Part shown: positions 24,401-37,248 of the stretch, piece after piece | Position numbering within the stretch: position 1 is the first letter of the stretch | Layout of the letters: each line of letters opens with the position of its first letter | Origin: Cokeromyces recurvatus | Lineage: Eukaryota; Mucoromycota; Mucoromycetes; Mucorales; Mucoraceae | DNA: 64,000 nucleotides | Reading direction: 5' to 3' | NCBI RefSeq assembly: GCF_025118155.1 | Contig: NW_026251389.1 | Coordinates: 372,001 to 436,000, forward strand | The notes under the pieces: generated by a model | Seen by the model: only the letters and a program-made list of their open reading frames with translations | The model's database searches: none | Told to the model about the DNA's origin: nothing | Made by a program: the position numbers and the translations under genes

Positions 24401-27400
24401 TATTAAAATCATTATTACTTTTCCAAATATTAATATTCATACCTTTGCCCAAATTGCATCAACAATTCGTTTTCCATTGTTTGTAAGTTTCCAATATGTA
24501 GAATACTTTCTAAAACAATCAATGATGTAAGGATATAAACTCGAGTCATTTGTTTTCTCCAAAACCCATAACGTAACTTCTATAATGCTAAGATAATCTT
24601 TTGCAAATTCCATAATACGAATAATAGTTATGAATTGTCTTATATTTAACAAACAAGACCCAGGAGATGTCATTACCCTCCAGTTATCTTCACCAATTCT
24701 ATATAAACCCGTATGAGTTGTACAATTTATATATATATACATATAATAATTCCTACTTACTGTATACTTTTAACAACAAATTGCTTTACTTCATTTAATA
24801 GCCAATCACTTGTAAAATTTAAAATTGAATAGCGTGTTGTAGAGTTCATAGTTTGCAGAAATTCTTCTTTGAATCCTTCATTAAATGCTAACTCGTAAGA
24901 TTTTATGCTGTCAGTAGGAGCTGATTGTGTCATCTCTTTAGCATCTGCTCCAAATAGACTATCCGAATCATTATGATCAAGACCTGCTACAGCTAATCTT
25001 GCTAAATATTTGAGCTTATTGAAATTTTCTATTTCTATTTTATTATCATCAGCATGTTGTGTACCATAAATGGCAACACGCCTCTGGTTAATGAGATAAG
25101 CAGGAGCTGGATTTAATAGTGGGAAGGAAGCCAAGTAGTGGAGACATTGTTGAGTTTGAGGATTATATCTACGTTTTAATTCTAAATCACCCCTCGCAAT
25201 TAATCGAAGTAGATATTTCTGGTAAGAAAATAAACGTAAACGAATCAAAACTCCAAACAGATAAATGACAGACGTATTTCCATCTTTTAAAAGTTGCTCT
25301 AATAATAATGTTTTACTAAATATGAATTGAATAAGTATAATTAGTAGATATACCTTCTTCCATTATTTCATCTGCCATTTCATCATAACTGACATTATTA
25401 TTATTATTATTACACTTAGTTGCAGCTTCATTATCCAAAAATTGAATTAAGGCATTTTGTAATAAAGTTTGATTATCCTGACTCTTATCTTTTTCTCTCC
25501 ATGTAAACAATATGGATGCTACTAAATATGCCTTCCAGTCACCGTATCTTGACTCACTAGTTGCCCAATGACACATTATATGAACTAACTTTGTAAATAC
25601 CTGAGGTCGAAGATGTGCCTCACTAAAAATTGATTTACAAGCAGAATTTGCAGAATGTCCATGAATATCTTCCCAGGTGTCATTATCAAAAAGTAAACCT
25701 GTCACTGTATCAACATTTTTCCCTATATTATCTAAAATACGAACAATTTTTTCTTCATAAACAGTTTCATGCATACTAAAAGCAGCAGCAGGTGATATAG
25801 AGTTATCTGTATCATATGTGTGCGAGGATGCTGTGTTAATAAATTCTAAAGCATGATGATCAGTCTTTGTTTCATTTGATTCTAAAGTACCACAGAATAC
25901 TTCATTTCTAGCTTTGATCATTGTCCAGTATTCCTTTAACACACAATTTACATCAGGTAATGTTTTTGATGATTTTTGTCTATACTCATCACCAAATATT
26001 TTATCAAATAAAGGATGATATTGATAATATAACTTTGGTATGACAAACATGTCAGGCGTTGAAAGAAAAAGGATCTGCCAAAAAGAAAACAGGTTTTTAA
26101 CTTGAATTACATATTCAACGAAACAAACCAACAAACCTGTAGTAAATGCTCCATATCTTTCTGAAGTCCATAGTAAGTCTCCAATCTTATCATTTCTGAT
26201 TGATTTTGACTTATGAACTGCACAAGCTAATATAAACATATACATATATACATTAATATATGTTATGCTAATGTTTTTTTTTCATAGTTATACTTACAGC
26301 ACTATATGACTTTATCAAGGTTTCAATTAATAATTTAGTTAATGTTCTATTTCGTTTATATTCGTCTATATAATCTTGAATAATTCCAGTTAAAACGATC
26401 CACATTATCTCAAATGAATTACTTCCAGCTAATGTATCTAAAGTCCACTTTAAAAAGGTACGCTGATCTAATAATCCTTCGAAATATTGCCAACGGGCTA
26501 ATTTAACACTATACGACCATCTTTTTTCAAATCGAGCTTTATTTTCTGATGTAGTCCAGGGCTTAGATGTATTATCATGATTATAACCTTTGTATCCTCT
26601 TCCTTGTGTCCCAACAGTTGAATGTGGACTGGAGACAGAATTATTATTGTTATTATTTGATAGAGGTGTTAATTCACTTAGCTGTTTTTTTAGATGACTT
26701 GTTACAATAAAAGTCCATTGAATTGACTGTGAGCCCATTGAGTTAGTTGCATTACTGGCGTTACGTTGTGACTAATATAATAATAATAGTATATATTTTG
26801 TTAAACAAACAGTTCTTTTTATTTTATTATTTTAATTTCTTACCATTTCAGAAAGACCAACAATTTTTATAAACCATGTTGCTCTTAGGAACGGAACCTG
26901 TTTAGCTGCTAAGGTTTCTAAAAGTTTTTCACCCTTAAAACCATGAGGAACATTGCGAGCTAATTTTCTTAACGGAACAATTCCATTTGCTAAATCTTGC
27001 ATCCACTGCTCTCTTTTAGAATCGATTAACGTTGTTCTAACAGGCGGTTTAAAAGATGATGGACTAAATTAAATAGAGATAAATACATACAAAATAAAGC
27101 CAGTATTTTTTTTTTTTTTTTTTGATTTATATTACGTTGTAATAGATCCAGCTGAATTTTGCCTTTGTAAAACGTCAACCATAAAACTACCAAGTTCATT
27201 TAATAAGCGTTGATCATCTTGTAATTTTCCATAAACAATGTCATGAGCACATGTATGCTCATTCTATATTTTATAAAAATACTCAGTTTATATATTCTAT
27301 GAAAATATATGTATATGCATATATGTAAATATATATAATCAAACATACCGAAACTACAGGTTTATCGATAAAACCATGACGAACATTTGATTCTGTTAGG

Positions 27401-27815
27401 TTATCTTCTTCTTGTCCAGGACGTTGAGGAAACATATCTGGGTAACCAAGAGAAGGCATAGCCTTACTTAATGGTAATTGGCGAGGAGGAGGTTGTAAGG
27501 TATATTTTTTTAATGGTTGAAGTTGATTATACTTTGGAACATTTGAGAAATGATAACCAGGTGAAGATGAAGCTGAATAAGGAGATGCCATGGAAGGAGA
27601 ATTAGCATGTTGAATTGGTTGATTATAATGCGAAATATTATTCTGTTGTATAAAAGGTATATTTAAATTATTATTTCCTCCAATATTTGTATATGGTTGA
27701 TTCGAGGAAGTATAACGCGTATATTGTTCTATAACATAAGTACAGAAAAAAGTTAAAGGAAATTATTTCAGGATTTAAATCATTAATGAAATTTACGTTG
27801 AGGTCTACCCGTCAT
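21406..27815 (-). CDS. MED12: Mediator complex subunit 12 (Med12/Srb8), 14 exons
   Basis: Minus-strand exons: 27815-27797, 27728-27349, 27263-27136, 27063-26844, 26771-26298, 26226-26137, 26074-25354, 25298-24761, 24698-24443, 24389-22584, 22472-22372, 22328-22205, 22138-22060, 21983-21406. They sum to 5514 nt, giving 1837 aa. The N-terminal Med12 domain reads SSFKPPVRTTLIDSKREQWM and VPLRKLARNVPHGF. Later come LVQFISQNQSEMIRLETYYG and the LCEWAV-type motif (VHIMCHWATSESRYGDWKAY). Med12 belongs to the Cdk8 kinase module, which represses or tunes RNA polymerase II transcription and activates CDK8/cyclin C. The C-terminus has a short poly-Gln and a basic RKRRR motif. It is the last gene of a same-strand trio with the Ies4-like gene and POLE. 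Confidence 0.92.
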
Positions 27816-27942
27816 TGTTAAATAGCTGTATAATTTATTCTACTAATATAGGATATAAAGTAAATAAATGTATATTTTATATACACATTAAAAAAAAAAG
27901 TATCTAAAATGTAATTTATTATTAAGATAAAGAAGAGAAATG

Positions 27943-27975
<33 letters not shown>

Positions 27976-28021
27976 AAAAAGAATGAAAAATATCGGAAAT
28001 ATTTAATAGATATTTATATAT

Positions 28022-29084
28022 TTATGAAGCCGAAATATCAACACTTTCATTATCCCCGCCATTAATAATTACTTCTTCATCCTTATCTTCTAATGCTGAC
28101 ACTGGCGTTTCTACTGTTTCTACTTCTGCTGCTGCTGCTGCTGCTGCTAACTTTGCTTTCCTTGCAGCCCTGAAATGAACCATTTTACGATGCTTAGTTA
28201 ATTGACCTGTGGTTACAAAACTCTTGTGACATCCATCAATGCCACAGACTAATTTCTTAGTACCGTGCATATTTGTTTCATGAGTCTGAAGCTGATCATA
28301 TGATGTAAATGCTTTTGAACAGCCAGGTTGAGTACAAAGAAAAGGTCGAAAATCTTTTTCGCCTGCAGTTGATGAAAATAATTGATCTATTTCTGAAACA
28401 GTGATTGGTTCTGTTGTTTGTTCATTGATTTTCATTTCTTCCTCTATTTAATAAAATTTATGTTTAATCTTTTTGTCTGAATTGTCGTCTTTTGTTTTTT
28501 ATTATCATTACCTGACTGCCAAGATGGAATTTTAACTTCTGCACCGTCTAAAGTATAAAATATAAGCGGCTTTATTGCCCATTTTCTAACTTTAATGTCT
28601 TTATACTTCATCAAGTCTTTTAATGTAAGTGTTGAATTGTTATAATTGCTCTGTATTCCTACTCCAGTACGTCTATTCATATGACTATTAGGAGCTAGGA
28701 AATAATAGACATTAATATTATTTATCAATATATAGTACGCATCAGAATTTACTTTCATCAACCGTTTCTTCCTCTACTGTATTAGGCCTAAAAGGAAATG
28801 GTCATGTTAATTCTGAAATTGAATACACACTAAAAAAAAAGCTATTATTTTGATTTGAAGTGTTTTATAATGATTTACGTGTCTGGTACTGGTGTTCCCT
28901 CCGTTTTGATCTTTCGATTGCGACTATTGTTTGGCTTAGATTTTTTACGAGGACTATCCACTGAAGATGTGTCATCTTCCTTTATGTTTATATTTTTGTT
29001 AGAAGCTGGTGAAGGAGGTTGAGATATTTCAGCTGATTTTGGTCCAGATAATTTTAGTGTTATTTTTAAAGGTGATGAAGTCAT
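28022..29084 (-). CDS. Ies4-like INO80 subunit with two C2H2 zinc fingers, 4 exons
   Basis: Minus-strand exons 29084-28879, 28787-28753, 28694-28512 and 28443-28022 total 846 nt, giving 281 aa. The N-terminus has SSPLKITLKLSGPK followed by Ser/Pro/Lys-rich linker. Residues about 110-145 contain VRKWAIKPLIFYTLDGAEVK then IPSWQSE, similar in pattern to the conserved core of INO80 subunit Ies4 (Trp, basic/hydrophobic, Gly, Val, Trp). The C-terminal part carries two C2H2 fingers, CTQPGCSKAF with HETNMH and CGIDGCHKSF with HRKMVH, then an Ala run and an acidic tail. INO80 remodels nucleosomes. The Ies4 assignment is from pattern memory and is moderate; the zinc fingers are certain. Confidence 0.7.
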
Positions 29085-29283
29085 TTGAAATAATACTCAA
29101 TTATGAAGAAAAAAAAAAAAAAAAAAAAAAGAAGTCAATTTTATATTCTCTTCAACGCGGTTCTCTTTTTTGACGAGCCAATCAAATCAATAACATTTTT
29201 TTTTTAAAAAAAAAAAAGAAATATGAATTATTTATTATTTCTTTATATAAAATAGAAAGAAAAAAAAAGATTGTATAGAGTTA

Positions 29284-32200
29284 TTATAAATACATATTAT
29301 AGTTTTTAATGATTTCTGATAATCGAATCAGTTGCTGCTCTTTTCCGATATTTTCAAATACTTTCAATTTACGTTTAAGTTCTGCTTTGCTCAAAGTTTT
29401 AGAATATTCGCTACCACATCTATCACATTGACGCATCAAATTTTCTACTTTAATAGTACGACATCGAGTGCATCGCAAATCTTGTAGATCACTCGCAGTA
29501 AACCAATTTTGAATTTGCTTAATCATTCTATCTTCAATAATACGTTTATCATATTCTGAATGACATCCCTTACATCGCCATGCTTGAACCTGTCCTTGAA
29601 TTGGCATCAATTCTTTATCTCTACAGAAATCCAAATCTGTTGTATAGTTACAATAGGCACAAATAACTTCGGTCAATTTGAAATATTCACAGGGGTTGTA
29701 GAATTGTGCGATACTACTAAAATCACTAAAACCACCTACGAGTTCTAATGCACTTCTCTTCAAGACACGAACCTCATCTTCAACACGAACGTCTAAACTT
29801 AAAACAGCACACACAAATTTAACATATTCCAAAGCTACATTATTCATGGTAAGGTGTGATCCTGCTAATTTTGGAAATACCATATCTGGATCAGGATGAG
29901 CAAGTTGTTCCTCTTGTCGACGGACTAAGGCTGGCACTAGGCGAAGCATCTTTCTTGCAATCTTATGTTTAATATAGAGCTGTAAGTTTTCTACTCGAGG
30001 ATCTGGTACGGTCTTCTCTACCTCTTGTATTTGACTATTGATGCCACGAGGGAATTGACACTTGAAGTTGTACAGTTTGTATACATAGGCAGATGTGTGT
30101 TTGCTGAATAAGCTACGAGCCGCTTCAGGCAAGTAATCTTCAATGTTCCATTTTTTGGTTACAACAGGAGGCCCCTGATCGATATCTTCTGATGCAATCA
30201 CACCCGCATAATTTTTCTCATCCATCCATAATAATACGTTCCAATAAATAGTAGACTTTAATTCTAATAGTTCAAATACTTGCTTACGTTGAATATTTCG
30301 ATACAGATAATCAAAATAAGGTAATGCACTTTCTAATGTTTCCTTGGTGGTCGTTAGAACGATCTTATGAAAGTTTGCAAAGATAATGGTAACCCCCGAA
30401 CGTTTAAACTCAGCAACTAATTGCATAAATACTTTCTTCATCATACTATGAACTAGACCATATAAAGAAGGATCATACATAAAGGAGTCTGTACTAAGAA
30501 GCCATCTATGAAGTGTATCAATCATATGTTCAGCCATTCGATTTGTTTTATCTTCGACAGACTGTTGATACCATTGCTGTACGACACCTCGAAGCATAGA
30601 AAATGTTTTACTAGAGATCATGCCTTCCCCAAATGCTGCAGTCGTGTTCACCGTGCCATTTGCAAAATCATCCAAGTTGTAGCCTGTACTGTCAAATCCA
30701 GATAATCCGCCTGTTGTACCCTCTAGTTCGTTAATAACATGAGCTTCAATTAATGTATTAAGACAGAGCCCAACGATGTCGATTTCAACACAGATATTTT
30801 CATATGCACCAGAATAACTTAACTCGGTATTGATAATTTCACTTGTCATCGCTAGACTCTCATCCTCTTCTCGACCCCCAAGATCAGGCATAGGACTAGC
30901 AGACCACCAAATGACCATATCATTCTGTATCAGTTTCTTTGCAAACATAACATCCGACATGAATAAATATGGATCATCTGGTATATTACAGAATGGAATA
31001 TTCGCATATCGAGCCTGCGATATCTTTTCATCAATCCAAGTTCCCAACTCCATATAGTGTTTCAACATTCGATTAATGATAGGTTGGACCCAATTAAGAG
31101 CGTCAAATCGATTATCTTGTTGTAATGAAGGAATTCTGACAAAAGGTAAGGAAGTCAACATACGAGCGTGTTGAATTAAATGAGAAGATGAGCGAGGAGA
31201 GTTGATGGCCAAGATCACTTTACCACGTTTTGTATCAAGGTAATTTGAAAGCGCCTTGTTGATCGCTCGAAGTGCCTCCTGTTCAGTTGAATAATGAGTT
31301 GTTTCAAATTCAGCATTTTCCCTTATTTCAACGGTATCACTGGGTGGCTGATTCTCAATAAAGATCCTTTGATACATTTCTTTATAAAGACGTACAATAT
31401 TCGGTATCTGTTGACTTTTCTTTGATAATCCTACAATAAACACCTGTGCCACTGGAATAGAGGCACCTATAAGGGTAAAGAAGTGACGATTGTCGGAATG
31501 TGCATGGAAGAGATAGATGTATTGAAACATCTTTGGATCACTCATATAACTATGTATCATCTCTGGACGTTCTATTAGATCATACAAATGAAATTGATCT
31601 TCAATCTTTCGACCCACAATCCCTTTAGCTCTGTCAAATTGACAGGTGGCACCTAGTTGTAAAATAGCACGAATCAATAGAGGAACTTGTGCCTCATATA
31701 CACCTTCCGTTGAGGGATGATTAAATATGTTCGTAAATGTCTTGATTTCATTTTGATAAGTTGCTTCTGGCATTGACATTTGATAGAGATGATAGACAGG
31801 ATGAGATCTAGGTAAGGTACGTAAACATTTGGTGATAAAGCAATTGGGATTAGATGCCTGTATTGACACCGGATCATCTTCCTTAGAATTCAAATAAAAG
31901 GTACGAGGGATAGTTAGACGGATATTAAACATTTGATTTTGCACCATAATCCACATACGATATTCGCCAGGGATGTCTGTTTCTACGATCTGAATTACCT
32001 CCCAAACACTAGTAATAAGTGAACCAGTTTGTTTACGAAAGAAATTCCTTGTATTCATATTGTTGTTGTTGTTGCTGTTGTTGTTGTTGTTATTAGATAA
32101 TGAAGACAAGAAATAAGGATCATTTGCCATCTTTCGATTATGTTCACGTCTTAAGCGTTGTCTCTTCCATTTACGCTTTTGGAATTCAAGCCAGGCAGGA

Positions 32201-35200
32201 TAATCATTGTGCCAATTGGGTATATTCTCTGGAAGGTCTTCAGGAGGTAAAGGTGCATCTAAATCAATTACTACTTCTGCAACAGAACTACGTTTTCTTT
32301 TCTTGGTGATTGCAATCTTTGGTAATTGACCATTCGTATTCGCACCTGGCACATCAAAATCTTCAATGTCATCAATATCCATTCTTTCAGGAAGTAATGG
32401 CTTATCTGATCGACTAAACATATCTGTGATACGATGTTGTTTAAACTTATCATCTTTAGCAGCGACACGCTTAGAAAGCCAATCAGGATGTTTTACTCGT
32501 GGTACTGGATTTTGAACCTTTTGCATAGCGGCTGGAATGGTAATCAGCTTTTGAATGACGGAACCAAATCTCTCGAGATAATAATCCCAATCAAGGATAC
32601 TACGAATATCAAAATCCTGTAAACTATTATCACGCAACCATTTTCGCAAAAAGTGCTTTTTAACACTAGATTCTGCTTGAAAGATTGCAACCGGGATAGC
32701 ACGTTCAGAGATCGGAAGATCGTAGGGACGTGCAGATATAATGAATTTACAGGCTAAGCCTTTATCTTTGATCATTTGATCACCTAAAAATTCAGCAAGA
32801 CGTCTTGCCGTACTAATAGCGGTTGACTTCTGACTACCGTATTCTTCTAACGTCTTTGACATGCTACGATTCTCAGAAATCAAATCAAATAACTCTTCAT
32901 CTGCCAAGTCGATAGCTTTACTGTAAAGCACATCTAGCCAGCGATCTGCAATTTTCGCTACAGCAGCATAACATTCTTCAAGTGTATTACCCTCCAGGAA
33001 GACATTGAAAATTTCCGACTGAAAAATTTTAATAAGCTTTAATTCACCACGACGTTTGACCTCAAACCCTTTCAATTCTGCCAGGGAACCATCTTTATTG
33101 AAAACGGCATAACGTTTTTTAAGAAGCTTATCCTCTGCCGTAGAGGATGGCAAAATCATGGCACGATAAGGACCGTCAATTTCAAAGAAAATACTATTCT
33201 CTTTACTAACAGAGTATTCAAATGTCTCTGGATTTACAAGTCTCTGATACTGGTCATTTGTAAAGCGATCATGAACTAAATGATTTAACATGGTACATGG
33301 ATAATCGATTCTGAATTTTTTCCCATTAGAAAGTGTAAAGGTAAAAGTCTCTGGGAAAGTCCTTGGCAAGATACACCAAATACCATCTGTATCTAGCTCA
33401 AGGGGACGACCTATTCGTTCTACTAGACGACGAGCCATTTGAATAATATTTGAACCCGTGAGGCAGACGATACCGGCCATTTCAAGTGAATGCCAACGCG
33501 CACCTTTTCTCATGACATAACCATAAAATGAATTCAAAATAACTTTGTGAGCCAATTGAAGGGAATCATAAAGTACAATCATATTTTTGGCTTCAGCAAT
33601 TTTCGTAGCTGAACCATCCTTGATGGCACTGTCCAGGTTTCCCTTCCAAACTTTATGAAGCCCCTTGTATTCATAACGACGATCACGGAAGGCACGTACA
33701 GTATCAATATAGAAAGGATTTTCACGCTGGCAAACGATAGACTCGCGTTCAACCGATCGCACCTCCTTCACTTTCTTATAAACTCTTTTACAATATTCAG
33801 TAAGACGAGATCGAAGTAAACTAGATCTTTCGTTTTCGGTTAATTCATTCCAGTTACGAGGTCGTTCATGAGGACGCTTGGAGGGGAATGTTTCTTGACT
33901 AAGTTGGTTTTCAATCATACGATATTCATCCCGCTTTGCTGGAAAATATTCTCCACGCCAAATCCATTTCATTCGACGATCACAAGATTTACCATTGACA
34001 TTAAAAGCACAGCTAGCACACATAGATTCATCTACCATAGCGTCAGGTTGGAGTCGATTTGTTAAGATAATATTTGGATACATAGCAGCAACATCCAAGT
34101 GATAAATGAGAGGTGGCTCTTGTCGTAAAGGTTGATCACGAAGATCTTCTAATTTCTTTTGGATTTCAGCTTTTACTTGATCATAATTTATTACATCTTC
34201 TAAATTTTTCTTTTGCTCTACTTGAATAGTGAATTTGAGTGCATCATCCAACTGATCAATCAACTAAACGAAACAGAATATATAAAAGGAAGGAAGAAAA
34301 AAAAATAGAGAGAGAGAGAGAGAGAAATGGTCAATATGAATATTTGTAAGTCTAATTTATATCTATACTTTACTTCTTGTGCAGCAGTAGGGTCAATTTT
34401 AAAATCACTGTTGATATCACTTCTAAATACACCTGCTTCTAGAGCTTCGACATGACCACCAACATACGTTTCACTTTCTAATAAATGTCCATTATAAAAT
34501 TTAGTAACTTCATCCACATGTTTATTTGGCATAATCACATTGACTCTATATGCCTCAACCTATTTAACATGATATTATATATATATATATATATATGTAT
34601 ATGTTTATATAATTTTAATGGATAAATATATCAAATATATATATATATGTTCCTTACCATAAGTAATAATTCACAAAGTGTACCCGTACCCTTTCTGAGG
34701 ACTTCATCAGGTATAAGAGGAATAATGTTACATAATGAGAAAATGAAGGGATGTACATATTTCATATAGAGATAATAAGTGGCAACAGCATCTGAAACTG
34801 AATATTGAGCTAATGTTTGAGGTTGTTCACTTGCAAAAGGTGTCATATCCTCTGGATCTAATTCCATAGGATTATAACCTAGTTTTGCTGTAGTTACTGC
34901 CTTTAAACCTTGACTACCTTGTGGTAAATAAGAATCACGCTTAACCCATCGAAAGGCATCCATATGACTTGCATGTTTACATTTATATTCATCCTCTTCA
35001 TCCTTATATACACCAATCTCTTTATACATATCAATTCCATTTGCCTTTGCTCTTCCTTCCACAAACGGCCAATCGAAGAAGTCACCGTTATAGGTTACAA
35101 ATATAGTAGGTTTGGCTTCTCGAATATGTTCGAAAAATCTTCTTATGACAGCTTCTTCATTTTCTTCGTTAAAAATCGTGAAAGGTCCTTCAAATTCAGG

Positions 35201-35809
35201 CTTTGGCGTATAATCAAAATCTTCAATATCTTGACTCACAATATCTCGATTTGTAATCAAATAACCCTATTGAGTCAAATATAAATATATCATGAAAGGA
35301 AAAAAAAATCAGGTTTTTTTTTTAATGTTACTAACTCTGCCATCAATCATATATGAAATCATCATAATTGAATCAATTGTAACATCAGGAAACTTTAGTG
35401 GTAATTTTGTTGTTTCAATATCAAAAGCTAATACTACTGGTTCTGGACGATGAACTAATTGTGATTGTCTAGTTAAAGTGACTGTACCATCTTGTTGCGC
35501 TTTTGCAATATACCATAGACCAACACGAATATCTTTTTTCAGATGAAAAAAAAAACATACACTTAGCTTATTTGTTGAAGGAAGAAAAACATGCGAAATA
35601 AAGTTGTAATTGCTTTTATATTTACCAAGATCAATTGCTACACGAACATAATATGGAATATCATATTCACGAATATCTAGTATATTTTCTAATGTTTCTT
35701 CAGGATGTCTACGTGAGGATAAAGCTGCTGAATGTGTCTGATTCTCATATCTAATATTATTTGCAGCACTATATAAATAAATATATATAATAGATTTGTT
35801 AGTATATTT

Positions 35810-35851
<42 letters not shown>

Positions 35852-36854
35852 TGGGGAGAGGGGCAAGGTAATAAATCAAATATGTATACTAACTTTAACA
35901 CTTCTGCATAAGCATCTACTTTTTTTGCTTTTTCTTGATTCTTTTTTGCAATAGGTAATAATATCTTACGCACAGAAAATAGATCGGATTGATTTCGAAA
36001 ACAAAGTTGAATATATGTACGGGTATTACCAATTAAATGGTTAGGCTAAGGAAAGAAAAATATATATATATATATGTACATATACATATGTATATATAAT
36101 AAACTCTTTAACATCACATAATCTAGATGACTGCAACATATAAATATTTATATATATGTATCCATATTTGTATTACTTGTTTTAAATCTTCCTTTTTAAC
36201 TCTTTTCATCTTTTCAATGGTATCTTCAAAACGTCTATGTAAATAATCTTCAACTTCATCCTCTGTACCGGGCTAAAATCAAATCAAATCAAATCAATAT
36301 TATATTTATGAAAAATGGAAACAAATAAAATATATTTCTATATTGTTACCTTACAACCAATAAAGAAGTATGGACTAAATATGAGTGTTGTTTTAAAAGT
36401 CTCTCCATTATCATTAATGAAATAATAGTCTACACCTGATCTACCATTAGGCCAGTCTGAGTCCCTGATAAGTGTCTAACATGATATTAGCTATAAATCG
36501 AAACCATTTCAAAAATGTATAAACAGGAATAAAAAAAAAATAAAAAAAAAAAAAAAAAAGGGGGGGAGGGAAGGGAGGGAAAGTTTATTGGCTTACTTCG
36601 TGCATATTTAATAACCAGCCTAATCTTTCAGGGCCTTCTTGATATCTATCAAAACCAAATGTGGCTTCCATTGCATCAAGATTATAAACATCTTCAAATC
36701 GTTGATCAACATTAGATGCTTCATTGAAATTACTTGAAGGAAGTCCAAATTGTTGAAAGGATGTTGTAGACTGAACTGTCCCTTTATTAACACCATTCCC
36801 TCCTTTTCCTTTACGGAAAGAGGATGACACACCAAACTCAGGTCTATTAGACAT
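29284..36854 (-). CDS. POL2: DNA polymerase epsilon catalytic subunit A, 9 exons
   Basis: Minus-strand exons: 36854-36597, 36475-36350, 36272-36177, 36045-35894, 35768-35626, 35532-35336, 35266-34658, 34559-34374, 34263-29284. They sum to 6747 nt, giving 2248 aa, the usual length. The exonuclease motifs are intact: FDIETTKLP (Asp296, Glu298), NGDFFDWPF and [11 protein letters not shown]. Polymerase motifs are [17 protein letters not shown] (Asp646), [14 protein letters not shown] and ELDTDGIWC. The inactive C-terminal polymerase half follows, then CysA (CAYC to CKGC) and CysB (CTRC to CDRC). The enzyme synthesises the leading strand at replication forks, with proofreading. An Asn-rich insert lies in the linker near residue 1310. 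Intron 4 contains a 36-nt A tract. Confidence 0.97.
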
Positions 36855-37248
36855 TTTTTTTTTAATTCAATATTTCCCTATGAGTGTGTATAAATATATA
36901 TGTATATAAATATATATATGTATATAGTTGTGTGTGTGTGTGTTATTATTTGGTTAAAAAAAAATAAAATAAAATAAAATAAAATTAATTAAAATAGAAA
37001 GGACTAACAAATGATACCGCGTTGGCTGTCAATATTTGTTAAAAAAAAATCAGGTGTTTTAAAATTTCGTGTTTTAACGCGAGCGGGTCGTGAAGAATTA
37101 AGGTAGTGGCTTGACTGTGACTAGTTTTCACTATACACAATTCTCAAAATATTTTAATTGCCAGAAAAAAAAAAAAAAAAAGAAAACAAAAAAAAAGGAG
37201 GAGGAGAGCATTATTTTATTTATTTATCTTTATAGATTTAAATATAAA
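36855..37248. promoter_or_regulatory. Divergent promoter POL2 / PUF6 with two ACGCG cores
   Basis: This 394-bp region separates the start codons of POL2 (minus) and PUF6 (plus). ACGCG cores occur at 37077-37081 (plus) and 37018-37022 (reverse orientation). ACGCG is the core of the MluI cell-cycle box bound by MBF/SBF-type factors that drive replication genes at G1/S in other fungi. There is also a (AAAAT)n tract around 36960-36985 and a TG repeat at 36929-36942. Confidence 0.5.

Noticed and set aside
25299..25353. A 38-nt version of MED12 intron 7 using the first TTTAG acceptor
   Set aside because: It throws the downstream exon out of frame; the acceptor 17 nt further on (TTATTAG) restores the frame.
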